Below are positions 14,112-25,815 of a DNA stretch of 64,000 nt, one piece after another (the stretch's first letter is position 1; each line of letters begins with the position of its first letter). Below the pieces are notes generated by a model that saw only the letters and a list, made by a program, of their open reading frames with translations, was not told the origin of the DNA and searched no databases. The translations under genes and the position numbers were made by a program. Origin of the DNA: Bugulina stolonifera. Taxonomy: Eukaryota; Bryozoa; Gymnolaemata; Cheilostomatida; Bugulidae. The stretch lies in assembly GCA_935421135.1 (NCBI GenBank), contig OW285190.1, positions 8,752,501 to 8,816,500 on the forward strand, written 5' to 3'.

Positions 14112-14470
14112 TGTAATAGACGACCCCCCAGTCCGTTTGAATGTCGGTGACCTTCAAGATCGTCGCACCCTTTACTATATTATAAGACTGATTTCTCTTA
14201 GCATTTTCTTTATTATATACTTACACGTATTACAAGTAATGTCACTTATACATATTATTATATCTGGAAGGACGGCTCTATCTAGGGTCGTCTCCTTTTC
14301 TAAACGGGCTATGTATAAACGATCGGAACCCGCCGGAAGTAGTAGACAACCTTCTTTGTTCTCTTTACCTATAAAAGGATCCGATTTTTGCAGTCTCTTG
14401 TATGTTTTCATGCTGTCCAGTTCATACAGTACACTCTTATGCCTACTTATACTCTGAGTTGTGCTAGTGC
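14112..14470 (+). mobile_element. possible LTR-related remnant
   Basis: Starts TGTAATAGACG after ATAT, like the TGTAATG starts and AT-rich target sites of the solo LTRs in this window. It contains 'cgccggaagtagtag' followed by a TATA-type 'ctataaaagg' at about 14370. No matching right end or target duplication was found, so this is only a likeness. Confidence 0.3.
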
Positions 14471-16339
14471 ATTGATAATCTGAACGTTGATAATAACCTC
14501 AAACATACCTTGGCGAGAGGTTGCTTGGCTAGGTAGCCGTTCTCTGCATCTGCACCTGCAGGCCGTCGATGGCTTGTGTACAGACCTTGGGCCATCTGAG
14601 ACACAACAACAACAGTATTCATCCTCAACCATAAATTCAAGTCAAGCCTCTCAGGTGTGTGTTACGTATAGGAAACATTTAGCTGAACTTAATTTTCACC
14701 GAGCAGAAATATTTCAACCTGCATGTTTCGATATACATGTATTGCTAAAATAGTAGAGGTTTTATCAAATCACAATAAGGAGGGGATAATCCTAAAAAGA
14801 TTGGATGTAAGTATGCCTCACCACCCCCAATTATCATTTTGTAGGTTCACAGGCCGTGTTATTTCCTAGATTTATCTACTCCTGCCTTTATTTGAATTAA
14901 TGAGTAGACAACTTCTGTTTACAATAAAAACGCAACTTTTGTGTAGCACCGAACTACGTTTTCTGTTTTTTAAACTTGTGATATTCGTGGAAGTTGTGCG
15001 TCCATGTACATGTAGCATGCCCTTAAGATCACTTCACCTAATCGAAGTCATTATATAGTGCTCAGCAGGAACCAAGGCTAGTAGTTTGAACTAACCGAGT
15101 TTTTGAATTATCCGAGGCTGAATTAAGCAAATTCCACTATACTATCATAATTATATATATTAAATTGCTATGCACATTTGTTTATGTTGATGTACATCAG
15201 GTACATGCAATAGGTCGAGGTCTGTGTGGACATATCAATTGATTTTCACTAAATTGTATATTTGTTTTAGGCATCAAGATGCCTGGGTAATCTTTTGCAT
15301 TCAACCTAGGGATGCCAACCTCTTTGCTATTCTTATAGCCCCTACGATGCCTGTTGTTATGTCAAAGTTGTCCCTACTGACGTCTAGTCAAACTCTGGTT
15401 ATTCTGTTATTTCATTACTTATGTAGATCAACCTCTTGTCAGCTCATGTACTGGAAATTGCCAAAAAGTGGTTTTTGTATAAAAACCGAGATCATTTCTC
15501 GTATCAGCCAGTTGTTTTGAGAGAGACTTCATTAGTGCTCTCTTTTCTAATACTGACTTTTACAATTTGTACACAATTTACACACAATTTTTACACAGTT
15601 TGTGCGCATTTGTACACTTACACTTGCTGATTTACAACTAAAATTTGAGGTAACGCTGTAAGACTTAAACTTATCATTGTATGCCTAGAATGACAATTTG
15701 TATAATAGGTTAAGGGGACCTCTCACTAGGTTCTATGTACACTTAGTGTGAATCCATTGGTCTTTTTGAGACTGCACATACATTGGTAAGATGATCATTG
15801 AATGCAAGTGGTAGTTTGAACAATACATTAGCAGTTATGTTCATGTTACTTCTAGTTTTTATGGCTTCGGAATCGAGGCTGAAGTGATAAAAGAAATGTG
15901 TGGCCATTTATACATTATACTAGAAAGTCTGTATAGTTTTACTTACATGTACAGTAACATTAGACAGTGAAATCAAACAGTCTTTTTGTCAAGCATAAAT
16001 AATTGTCTGGTACCCTGTAATTCATGTCAATCGCTAAAGCCATTCTAGTAAGTCATTCTACACTCGCAATGTAATAATGTGTTAGTAGGCAGGGCTTGTA
16101 GTCCGTGTTCAAGTGGAAGAAATGAGGTGGGTGCAATCCCTAGAGCTGAGTGTAGACTTCCACATGCAGTAGTCCTATCCTACAGGTTAGTATTATACAA
16201 CTATACACTCAATCTTATAGCACATGCAGCTAACAAATTAGTGAATTAGTAAAATGAAAAAACTCAATCTTTGATGAGATTGAAAACCATGTTCCTGTGG
16301 ATGATAATGCAGCACTCTACAACTTACGCTGTTAGACCA

Positions 16340-16465
16340 ACGGTGACTTTATGGCGAAAACTAGCCAGCAAAATGAGGGTACACGCCTGCTGGTTGTATG
16401 AACACTAAAATTAAAGTAGGTAGACACCGTATAGTCCCGCATAACCACATTTCGAACACTGCTTG
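16340..16465 (+). repeat. dispersed repeat, second copy
   Basis: Shares 'aaaactagcca', 'atgagggtacac', 'cctgctg', 'cgtata.tcccg.ataaccaca' and 'cgaacactg' in order with 1110-1235. Both copies are on the same strand. Confidence 0.5.
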
Positions 16466-16604
16466 CAGTTCTCGTTACTCTCGATTTGAATCATTCAGAT
16501 TATTGTTACACCTTTTAATAGACATTTTTTAATTCCTCACATAATTACCCTGGTTAAGTTCTATTCTGCAAGTTGCATTCTTCTAAATGAGTAATCTACA
16601 CAAT

Positions 16605-16690
16605 TTCAAACTATCTTGTTTCGAATTGTCCATTTGTGAAACCTCCTATTTCGAACTGTCTTTTTCGAAATGTTCCTTTACCACTATCAG
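16605..16690 (+). repeat. dispersed 'tttcgaactgtc' repeat
   Basis: Tandem-like phrases 'gtttcgaa(t/c)tgtc', 'atttgtgaaac', 'tttcgaactgtc', 'cgaaatgt.c.tttacc' recur at about 50545-50645 in the same order and orientation. Confidence 0.5.
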
Positions 16691-19019
16691 TAAACCGATC
16701 TGTGTGTATGTACAATTGAACCGGTACATTTTAGCCTTAGGAGCAGACTAGGGATCGAGTGGGTAGACTCTAACCTGTTTCACCAATTACCCAGCTGGTC
16801 ATGCATAACCCAGGGTAGTATACAACGCTTTGGAACCCAAGGCCTAGCTGCAGGCAGAGTTAATTTTTCCTACATTAAGAATTTTCTCTTTTTAGTCTGC
16901 AATGTATATACATGAGCCTTGGGCCAATTCCCACCCGCCAAGGGATGGGTACAACTTCAAAATGCTGCAGACGACCATCGGGGCCCAAACTTTGGCTAGC
17001 CTTAAACCAACCTCGTCCAAGCATTCCCAAGGCCAGTCATCTCACCGGTAGGTTGCACAACACTATCAAGGGCTCTCAAGACGCATTGGGCCCACCCGAT
17101 TTAACTTAACTCACCAGGTATCGGAGTGTGCCATATCCTGGGGCTGAGGTTCTCACCACCCTTAGACAAGAGTGAAGGAAAGGAGGCTTTGACTCTGTGC
17201 AATTGAAACGAGAAATTAATTGTTTCCATGTGTGAACAACATGCTTTATTGGCTTGCTTTCAAGAAAAGTGAAAGCGTTAATAGCGTTAAATGCCCAAAA
17301 ATGACACAATATTCTTGATGTTAGAATAAGCCGATATCCAAAAACCTTTAGCTCCTATAATGAATTGTGACCAGCGAGGCAACATCGGAAAAAATGCGGA
17401 AGGAACATGAGAACATAATTGTTACAACAAATAAATAAAAGTGAAACCTGCTTGCTACTTAAATCGTGCCCTGCGCAGGAGGTGCTAGAAAGGTCTAGCT
17501 TATGATGTGAAAAGTGTTAGTGATCTACTCCTGCATTGATGCCCAGTGACCGGAAAAAGAAGCAAATGTTTTCCTCAGAGCACAGTGCCTTATGCGCAGC
17601 AGCAATTGAGAGTGATACGCTTCCTGTCTCTGACCACCATGTGTGCGATAACATCCTCTCCTAGACAGACACACGTATCAACGTTCAGAAGGTTGGCTAA
17701 TTAGACACGACACACTCCTCAGAATGCTCGGACAAGCTTGGGTAGGGTAGCACCATCTTGGAACCCCACCAATATTCTGAGAGACTGCCTCAGGTTCTAA
17801 GGCTTTGCGCTTTTGCCTAGGCTCTAACTAATCTGGTGATTGAAGAGTAGGATCAAGATGTGCCCGTTACATCTTGAGGTTGGTCCTAGGGCTAAAATAC
17901 ACCTGCTTCGAGTGCACGTATGTATCAAACAGCACCAAAATTGCTACTATTGGCTAGTGCATGTACATCTACATGGTGTACATGGTGTATACATCTGTAG
18001 GTGTTGCAATCTTTGGTAGAAGTGATGGTAAATATCAAAAAGCTCATTTCATTTTGCAAGTTTTGCTCCTAATTTTATGCTGGTTACTTGTTGTATACTC
18101 TTTTGCTGGTACCGTTATTCTAACTCCTGCCATCTCTAGATGACTCAGTGTAGTAGATAGACAGGGAAGGATGCTGGGATGAACAGTGCGTTACTTTAGT
18201 CAAGTGCAAACAGCGTGAAACACGGCAATAACCATCTTTCTAGAAGCAACTATGTTTCCACCTAACTACGTTTAATTAAACAGCTCTGTGCTTATAATAA
18301 TCTTATATTCACATGTACAAAGTGGATTGAAACAGCTGGAGAACCTACTCGCCTTAAATAGCTCAAACAGTACATACTACTTACAAGTTCTGTGTTGACA
18401 CAACTAATTCCCTCCAAGGCCATAACAAGCAAGGGGATGGCAAGTTAGGTATTTGCCTCCCCAAAAATCTGTCCAAACACAAGCTCAAAGTTGAACTTTC
18501 AGTACATTAACCATAATTTCATGACCAGTGTGTTATGGTCTAAAAGACATAACACACTTTTATTCTGTATATTTGATTGATATTCATAGAGACAGTTTTA
18601 AGCTATCTTTGGATCAGTCTAGCTTGGGACTTTTGCCCCCATCCGTCAAAAATAGTTGTTATAGCCTTGTCCATCATTTCTACTTGCACGTATAACTAAA
18701 AGAAACAATTAGATCACTATTATGACAGGCCACATGTGAATTGCATAGCTTATGCCCAGCATTACTCCACTTAATCATTGACATTGGACAATTTTGAATA
18801 CCCACGGTGATTATATTTCATATGATATTAAACATAATACATGTAGTACTCATAGGTATGCCTAAGCACTAACAACCAGCATCCTAGCCCACCTCCTGTT
18901 TAGTTACAGTCAAGTGTTTTGTGGTAAGCCTAGAAAGCTAGAGATCTGCTAAGAAAATTCTGACAAACTTTACCATATAAAACTGGTCTTGACTTTTAGA
19001 GCCTCTCTACTTTGTGATC

Positions 19020-21723
19020 ATGGATACCGAGCTAGACTCCTATTCAACACAGAAAGATAAAGAGAAACAGGGAATTTTAGAAACCGATTCATCTCACTTG
19101 GAAAATGCTGGATTTAATAAAATTTCACAGGTAAAGTATGTTGTTATGAATTTTACGTGGAACCATCAAATGAATAAGATTATAGTTTTAAACTTGCCAA
19201 TGAGACTGTGCACGTGTATAATTGAGTCAAATCCTCCATATTATTGTTGAGCTGTAAAATGTCAGGTTCAAATATTTTATGTTATAAGTAGATTAACTAA
19301 ATGCTAAGGTTAACAAAAATAAAAGTCATCAATAATTAATTTTGTATTTGTATTTGCATTTTGCGGGGTAATAATTGTAAAGGAGTAATCAATCTATATT
19401 TTTAATATCTCATGTTCTTAGATTTGGCGAAATGTTGCTGTAATGCAAGTTTCAATATTTATTCTGTGTGGAGCCTCTCTTTCTTTGGAGCAGTTGCCAT
19501 CAAGTCTATTTACAAAGGATGGACTGGGAACTACAATATTTGCTGTCATGTATGCTGTTCAGTTAGTTACAGCACTTTTCATAGCGACTCCCCTCATCTC
19601 AATCTTGGGTAGGATTGTATTTATCACTCTAGATACATGTATTATCTTCTACAACTGTGGATGGCTAGCACTTCACCTACAGTTCCAAAAGAAACAGGTT
19701 ATTATGCCATGCCACTCTACACTGGTCACTAACATTTATGGCGTATTTTGTTATCATTATATGATATTTGATTGAGTGTTGTCATGTATTTGTCACAGAT
19801 GAAATTGTTTGGCTTCTTCAGCTATCTAGCATCGGTGGCACTTTAGGCACCTTTAATCCAATTTGATTAATGTGAAGACAAATCTCGATCTTGCAACACA
19901 TGTACAAACAACATTCCTCCTTGTGGCATACTCTTGTATTTCACATCATATTTATAAATTAACTAAAGTTCCTGAGCTTGTATTAGTGGTCACCTGTTTT
20001 GTCCACTGTGCTAGGTAATTACATAATGTATGTGCCTTAGAGGTATCAGCTTCAAACCCAAGTCAGGGATGAGTATCTATATGAAAGTAAAGACCTGCAC
20101 CTAGTTTTTTAATTAACCAGTTCAAAGTTTCTTGCACTAACTGACTTCCAGGAAAACAATGGCCAAACCCATAACTGCTAAGACTTTTGTGCTGACCACT
20201 ATTATACAAAGGCAAAGTCAGCGTTATGCTGTTTCCTCCAAGACGAAAAAGGAAATCTTTATTTCTACTTTCCAGGGGCTAAATGGACTTTGGTGCTTGC
20301 TATTATAGGCTACACTGTGCACGCTGCAGGCTTCTTCTATCCAACTTGGGGAGTATTGATACCTCTTTCCATTATTCGAGGACTTAGCTCTGTGAAGTTG
20401 GTGTCTCGAGGATATTACCTTAACATAGTGAGTTAAACATCCTCATGACTGCCTGCAGTTGTTTGCAGGTCAAAATGGCCTGAAGATGCTACAATGTACT
20501 TCTGGGGCATTGCCAATATAATACCATTTTGTTTTGCTTGGTACATTGTAATTAATTATTCACATGCACATTTGCTGTTTATTTGGATTAAGAGCTTTTT
20601 GGTTTACAACTACAACTGCCCAGTAATAAAAGTTTACTGGCTCTGCAGTAAATTTATTCCATTTACCAACACCATGCAGATTTCAGAGAAGCCTGGGACA
20701 CAGTAAAATCACACGTAGTGTGAATATTGCTGTTTTTGGCTAGGTAAATTAGCCTCAGTATAATATTGCGTGCAGGCTTGTATCATTTGCCAGCAAAGGG
20801 TGCCAGCTCAGGTGCAATGCCAACAAGTAAGCCGGTTATTACTTGACCATAAGTAAATTAAGATACCAGGTGGAGAAAACCTTTCAATTAAGACATATCA
20901 GATGTATTGACTGCATGACTATCATTGGATAGGTGCAATCGTCTACAAGTGAAATAAACAGTGAAGTCTCAGCTCACTCAGTTGTAGGGCAGCATAAGTA
21001 GGTAGACCCTAGAGATAAATAGTGGTTAGCTACCATCAGGTGGTGACTAACATCCCGGCACGTAGTCTAGTTGCGCTGGATACAGGGGTCCTAGATTGCA
21101 CTCTAGGGTACCCATGCCTAATGGAGAGATCTTGTCATTTATATGTTAGCAGCAACCTCATATATATGAGAGATTTTCTAGCGTATAATAACATTCAAGT
21201 ATATTGGTGGAATTATTTAATAAGTTACCAAAAGTTTCCCAAAAATTAAATTTGACTTACGTGCAATTACCAGCTATTGAAATGATCAATTCACAATTGA
21301 TTAATTATAGTACACTTTAACAGGTTTTACGGAAACCATATTGCAGCAAAAATGTCTTTTTCAGGTGGCACATGACTATGCCCGCATAAAGGGCATATCT
21401 AACGATGCCGCTGCAAGCCTTGTATTCGGAATCGCAGAAGGTGTATATCGAATCTGTAAGTTGCACATTGTTACAGTCTATCCTACTCCCAACTTCTGCT
21501 AGTGATTAAGTGTGAATGACGCACATGGTATTTGTTGCCTATACAAATGTAATATATGTAGATTGATTCAGACTGTACGAGTAATATTTCTGACTTGGCT
21601 AAATTACTGCACACTGAAGGCCTTAACTGTTGCTGCTGCTGCCGCTGCCGCTGCCGCTGCCGCTGCCGCTGCTGCTGCTGCTGCCGCTGCTGCTGCTGCC
21701 GCTGCTGCTGCCGCTGCTGCTGC

Positions 21724-21757
<34 letters not shown>

Positions 21758-21771
21758 GCTGCTGCTGCTGC

Positions 21772-21805
<34 letters not shown>

Positions 21806-24800
21806 ACTGCTACCGTACTGCTGTCGCTACCGCTGCCGCTACCGCTGCCGCTACCGCTGCCGCTACCGCTGCCGTTACCGCTGCCGCTACCGTGGCCGCT
21901 ACCGTTGCTGCTACCGTTGCTGCTACCGTTGCCGCTAATGTTGCCACTACTGCTGCCGCTGCTGCCGCTGCTGCCGCTGCTGCCGCTGTGTACATCATAA
22001 TATATTGTTGCAGCAAGTCAGTTGCTAAACTATACTCTATGCTTATCAGACCAAGTATGCTAGCAATTATGGTATTTTTACAGCACCAGTTTGGGGAAAT
22101 TTAGTATCTAGTGTTGTCCTGAAACCTGCGAATTCCACTTCATCAGACAATGAGCTGTTACATTCAGTAAGTACACAACTATTATAAGCCTAAGTACTAA
22201 GTACTATCTGCAACTAATTGATAATGTTGTCAAATGTTGTTAATAGAGTTGTCACATTGACAGTAGTCTGAAGTAGATCAGTATACAATAGACATTGTAT
22301 GTGTATAATTACACGGTAAAGATAGTAAAGTCCATCAGCATGACGAAGTCACCTGCAACTAAACTGCGTGGCAGTCTCAAACCATTGTTAGTAGACAGAC
22401 CCACAGAATATTTAATGATTTGAACAAATTTGTGACTTTCTGAATCTGTAATTGCATTAATATGTTTTTGTTTTGCAGAATCTGCAGGGTGCATAATAAT
22501 AACAATAGTATCCGTGGTGCCAAACACAATTCTTTTAACATGGCTGCTCAATAGCTCCATGGCTCCTAGAGTTGGATATTATTATAGTTCGATATGGCAC
22601 AGAGGGAAAACCTTCTTTGGGATGAAAGCTTCTAGGTCATTGGTGGGACTCGAACTCGCTTACTTGCGGATAACTTGCGTGATTGCTATATGACCAGAGT
22701 GGCTAGCGCTAGACCACTTGGCCACCAACACCTTTTAATTGTGTTATTTTTTAGGAACTCTCTCTGTGTGGAAAGAACTTCTGTCCTGAATATTCCTCTC
22801 TCATTCCTTCTCTCCAAGGACCGCCAAAGCACCAGGTAAATATTTAGTCGACAAAATAGCTATAAGTACAACATGCCTACATGTTCTGATGTTAATTTAA
22901 AAAATGGGCAGGAGAGAAGCAGTGCTGCATCATAATTACAGCAAATTGCAGCCTACCCCTGCTACAGTCCATTTGTAATCGCTTTTAGACTTTAACCATT
23001 CTATTTAGTGAGCTTGCTAGGTCAAGGTTTGTTTGGGTTTATACAAATTACTATAGCTTCCACTAAAATCTATAATCCTAATACTTTCTCTGTTTATCCA
23101 CAAACAAGTAGTGTTTTTACTGCCTCTCTTTGGAGGCTCAACCACTAATAATTGTTCTAACACTTTGATGGTATAAAAATTTTACAAAATGAAAATTTTA
23201 CCAACTTCCGAATTGTTTGTTTCTTTCAGTTGTACACATTGGTTGGAATATATACTGGTTGTATGTCTGTGGCAGTGATAATTGTCTGCTTTCTCCATCA
23301 ACTTCCATCTGATAGCAAGAAGAAAATATCATGTTCCAGAGATGTTTGGAAGTTAAAAGACGTCCTCGCCTCGTTTATGCTATTCAAAGACTACAGGTTG
23401 ATCCTGCTGGTTCCTTTGTGTATATATAATGGAATGATAAGAACGTACTTCCTTGCTGATTTTTCTGAGGTTAGCTTAAAATACATAGCAATTGGTTGAA
23501 CTTTCTAGGATGCAGTACAATAGGTGCTCAAATTCTCAGAAAATATAAGTCTGTAAATGCTAATTTTCTGCTTGCAGATTTTAGTATCAAGAGCCATGTA
23601 TGATTCACTCAATGTGAAGCAACTTTATAATCATATCGTGTCTACATGTATGTCTAGACGTTTTCAACCTGAACCAAATGTGCATGTAATTACCTCTGAC
23701 ATGAAAATTGATTTTTGTAGCTCAATATTTGTACATGTAGGTTTTTTTGTTTTATCATAATTTTAAAGAGACCATAACACATACCACGTAATTATCATGC
23801 TGGTGCTCCAAGTAAACCTTCAGACCTCATCTCATTATATATTAATAATAATTATTATATCCTGGTATTATATATATATTTACACACTACATGTTGTGTT
23901 ACTGTTGTAGGCCTTTATAACGTGTCCACTTGGCAGCTGGTGGATTGGATACATTGCCATATGTTACTATTTAATAAATGGAGTTGGATGTATGATATTA
24001 GGAAGTCTAGTAAAGCTGGTTGGAAGATGGCCTATATTTATATTTGGTAATGAAGCCAATTGTATAATACACATTGAATCACTTGAAAAAGTCGTAAAAT
24101 AATATGCACTGTATTATTTGAACTGTCACCTTAAAATAACTTGATGTTTCTAGAAATGTGGCATGGATACTCTTCAAAATTAAATTAGCCAAAGAAGACT
24201 GCCCGTCACCCCTACATGTATTGGTTGTTTCTTTTTATTTCTCATAGCTACATGTAGAAGTATGGGCCAACAACTGAAGGCTGCTGTAAGCCATTAATGA
24301 TGCCTTTATTTCATGGGTCCCATAAGCCAATAATCCTAATTAGAAATTGTCCTCTCTTATTTTATCTTCCTCTTCCAGAAGTTGTCCTCCCTCCAGAAGA
24401 AGATAAAGCACGGGAGGACAACTTTAAATTATCGCTACTAGCTTATATGACTGCCCATGATTTATTTACATTGTAGGTTTGATATCTAATGTAGCTGTAC
24501 TCATCACTCTCATCTGCTTTGAGGTGACCAGTGACAAGATAATCATCTATTTCGCACTATCTGGAATGCTGGGCCTGGCCGATGCTGTCTTAAATGTTCG
24601 AACAGCTGGTAGGACCTATTTGTGTTACAGAGATTATTTAGTAAATATGCTAGTAAATCCAAATCCCTCCTTGTAGCAATGTATTTAGTTGAAGTTGTAT
24701 TTATTAGGTATTTATTCAAAATGCTAACCTACATAGTAAATGCAGGACAACTCCAGGTACATATGCTATGGTATGTGTAGGTATGCTATGGTACGTGTGC

Positions 24801-25815
24801 TATGGTACATGTGCTATGGTACGTGTGCTATGGTACATGTGCTTTGGTACGTGTGCTATGGTACGTGTAGGTGTGCTATGGTACATGTGCTATGGTACGT
24901 GTGCTATGGTACGTGTGCTATGGTACGTGTAGGTGTGCTATGGTACATGTGCTATGGTACATGTGCTATGGTACATGTTCTATGGTACGTGTGCTATGGT
25001 AGGCGTGCTATGGTACGCGTGCTATGGTACGCGTGCTATGGTATGCGTGCTATGGTATGTGTACATGTAGATGGCACCTGTTTGCTCTAGTTCTCATGAC
25101 TCTACCCGAGTTGTCCATAAGAGCTCATGCATTCATGTGTCAATCTGTTTCCTGTTCTTATGTTAGACAGGGTTTACAATGTTTTTATGCAGTAGGCACC
25201 TGTGGGCACATGTGCAGCACAGTTCCAGCTGGCTACTACCTTTGGCTGTAGCTTTTCAGGATACAGTAATTATGTCGTTATTAGAGTACTGTGGTTATGC
25301 TAGCAAATGAGAAAGTCCTTGCCAATTCAAGTTTAGCCATCATCTGGTTCAGCCAAGTGAATACAATGTTTTTGCCAGAATTATTGTGATGTTTGTTGCA
25401 CAATGAAGACAGGTTCGCTATTCCAATCTGTGCAATACAGTAGGATAAAGTTTGCTAACATTTATGTTAATACATCTACATTTACCTACAATAATGTACA
25501 GCTGATTACATAGTCAAATAGAGAGCGAGTCCTAGCCATGCTACATTGACATCGATTGACCAGGAAACAACTATTTAATCTATATCTTCTTTTACAGCAC
25601 TATTTGGAGTGTTATTTAAAGAAAGTGGGCAAGCGGGTTTTGCTATATTGCGGTTGTTACGCTCCCTTGGTTTCTGTATCTCGTTTGCCTATCAAAGTCA
25701 CCTCTGTATGCTGACAAAGATGTACATATTGCTGAGTCTACTGACTGTAGGGTTGGTAGGTTACCTGTGTGTTGAGGTCATAGAAGGAAGGAAGAACACC
25801 GATTTAAAGCAGTAA
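19020..25815 (+). CDS. UNC93A-like MFS membrane protein, copy 2
   Basis: Ten exons: 19020-19130, 19422-19608, 20276-20427, 21365-21455, 22084-22166, 22755-22835, 23230-23469, 23911-24046, 24477-24608, 25598-25815. They sum to 1,431 bp (476 aa plus stop) with every phase equal to copy 1. Signatures are present: GLGTTIFAVMYA, GFFYPTWGVLIP, WGNLVSS, LCGKNFC, YTLVGIYTGC, GLADAV, ALFGVLF. It is predicted to be a multi-pass membrane protein with the same topology as copy 1. It differs in exon 6, which is only 81 bp and starts at a good 'gttattttttag' acceptor, so it lacks the 25-residue hydrophobic addition of copies 1 and 3. A SINE lies directly upstream of that exon. Intron 4 carries the long CTG/CCG tract and intron 9 a 14-bp minisatellite. 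This copy is the most diverged of the three, but I see no disabling change. Confidence 0.9.
21628..21989 (+). repeat. CTG/CCG trinucleotide and CCGCTA hexamer tract
   Basis: About 360 bp of (CTG)n and (CCGCTG)n at the left grade into (GCCGCTAC)-type hexamers at the right. It lies in intron 4 of UNC93-like copy 2, between the exons at 21365-21455 and 22084-22166. The long poly-Ala, poly-Leu and Cys/Arg frames across it are repeat artefacts: the flanking exons splice around it. Confidence 0.9.
22625..22742 (-). mobile_element. tRNA-derived SINE head (tRNA-Ser/Leu-like)
   Basis: The reverse complement starts GGTGTTGGTGGCCAAGTGG, carries an A box (TGGCCAAGTGG) and, about 65 bp on, a near-perfect B box (GAGTTCGAGTCCC), with a long variable region between. 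The acceptor stem pairs poorly and the body continues past the tRNA part, so it is a SINE or tRNA pseudogene, not a working tRNA. Its 5' end lies about 13 bp upstream of exon 6 of copy 2. Confidence 0.6.
24345..24432. repeat. short inverted-repeat element, AAGTTGTCCTC family
   Basis: AATTGTCCTCTCTTATTTTATC at the left is mirrored by GATAAAGCACGGGAGGACAACTT at the right, with another GAAGTTGTCCTCC in the middle. It lies in intron 8 of copy 2 and shares its ends with 8911-8966. Confidence 0.45.
24764..25060 (+). repeat. 14-bp minisatellite
   Basis: About 20 units of GCTATGGTAC(A/G)TGT, with a few expanded 20-bp units (…gtaggtgt). It lies in intron 9 of copy 2. Since 14 is not a multiple of three, the 117-residue open frame across it just cycles the repeat through all frames. 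Confidence 0.85.

Larger units (their letters stand above)
13709..19019. other. intergenic DNA between UNC93-like copies 1 and 2
   Basis: No supportable gene. Recognisable pieces are a dispersed repeat at 16340-16465 (also at 1110-1235), a 'tttcgaactgtc...atttgtgaaac' repeat at 16605-16685 (also at 50545-50640), and an LTR-like, GC-richer block at about 14112-14470. The DNA between is unremarkable AT-rich sequence with many 'tacatgta' words. Confidence 0.55.

Noticed and set aside
21512..22104. Poly-Ala, poly-Leu and Cys/Arg-rich open frames
   Set aside because: Trinucleotide repeat within intron 4 of copy 2; flanking exons and splice sites exclude it.
22640..22740. Functional tRNA-Ser or tRNA-Leu gene
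   Set aside because: A and B boxes are good but the acceptor stem does not pair properly and a SINE body follows.
24740..25090. 117-residue open frame with repeated AMVRVLWY
   Set aside because: The 14-bp minisatellite cycling through frames inside an intron.
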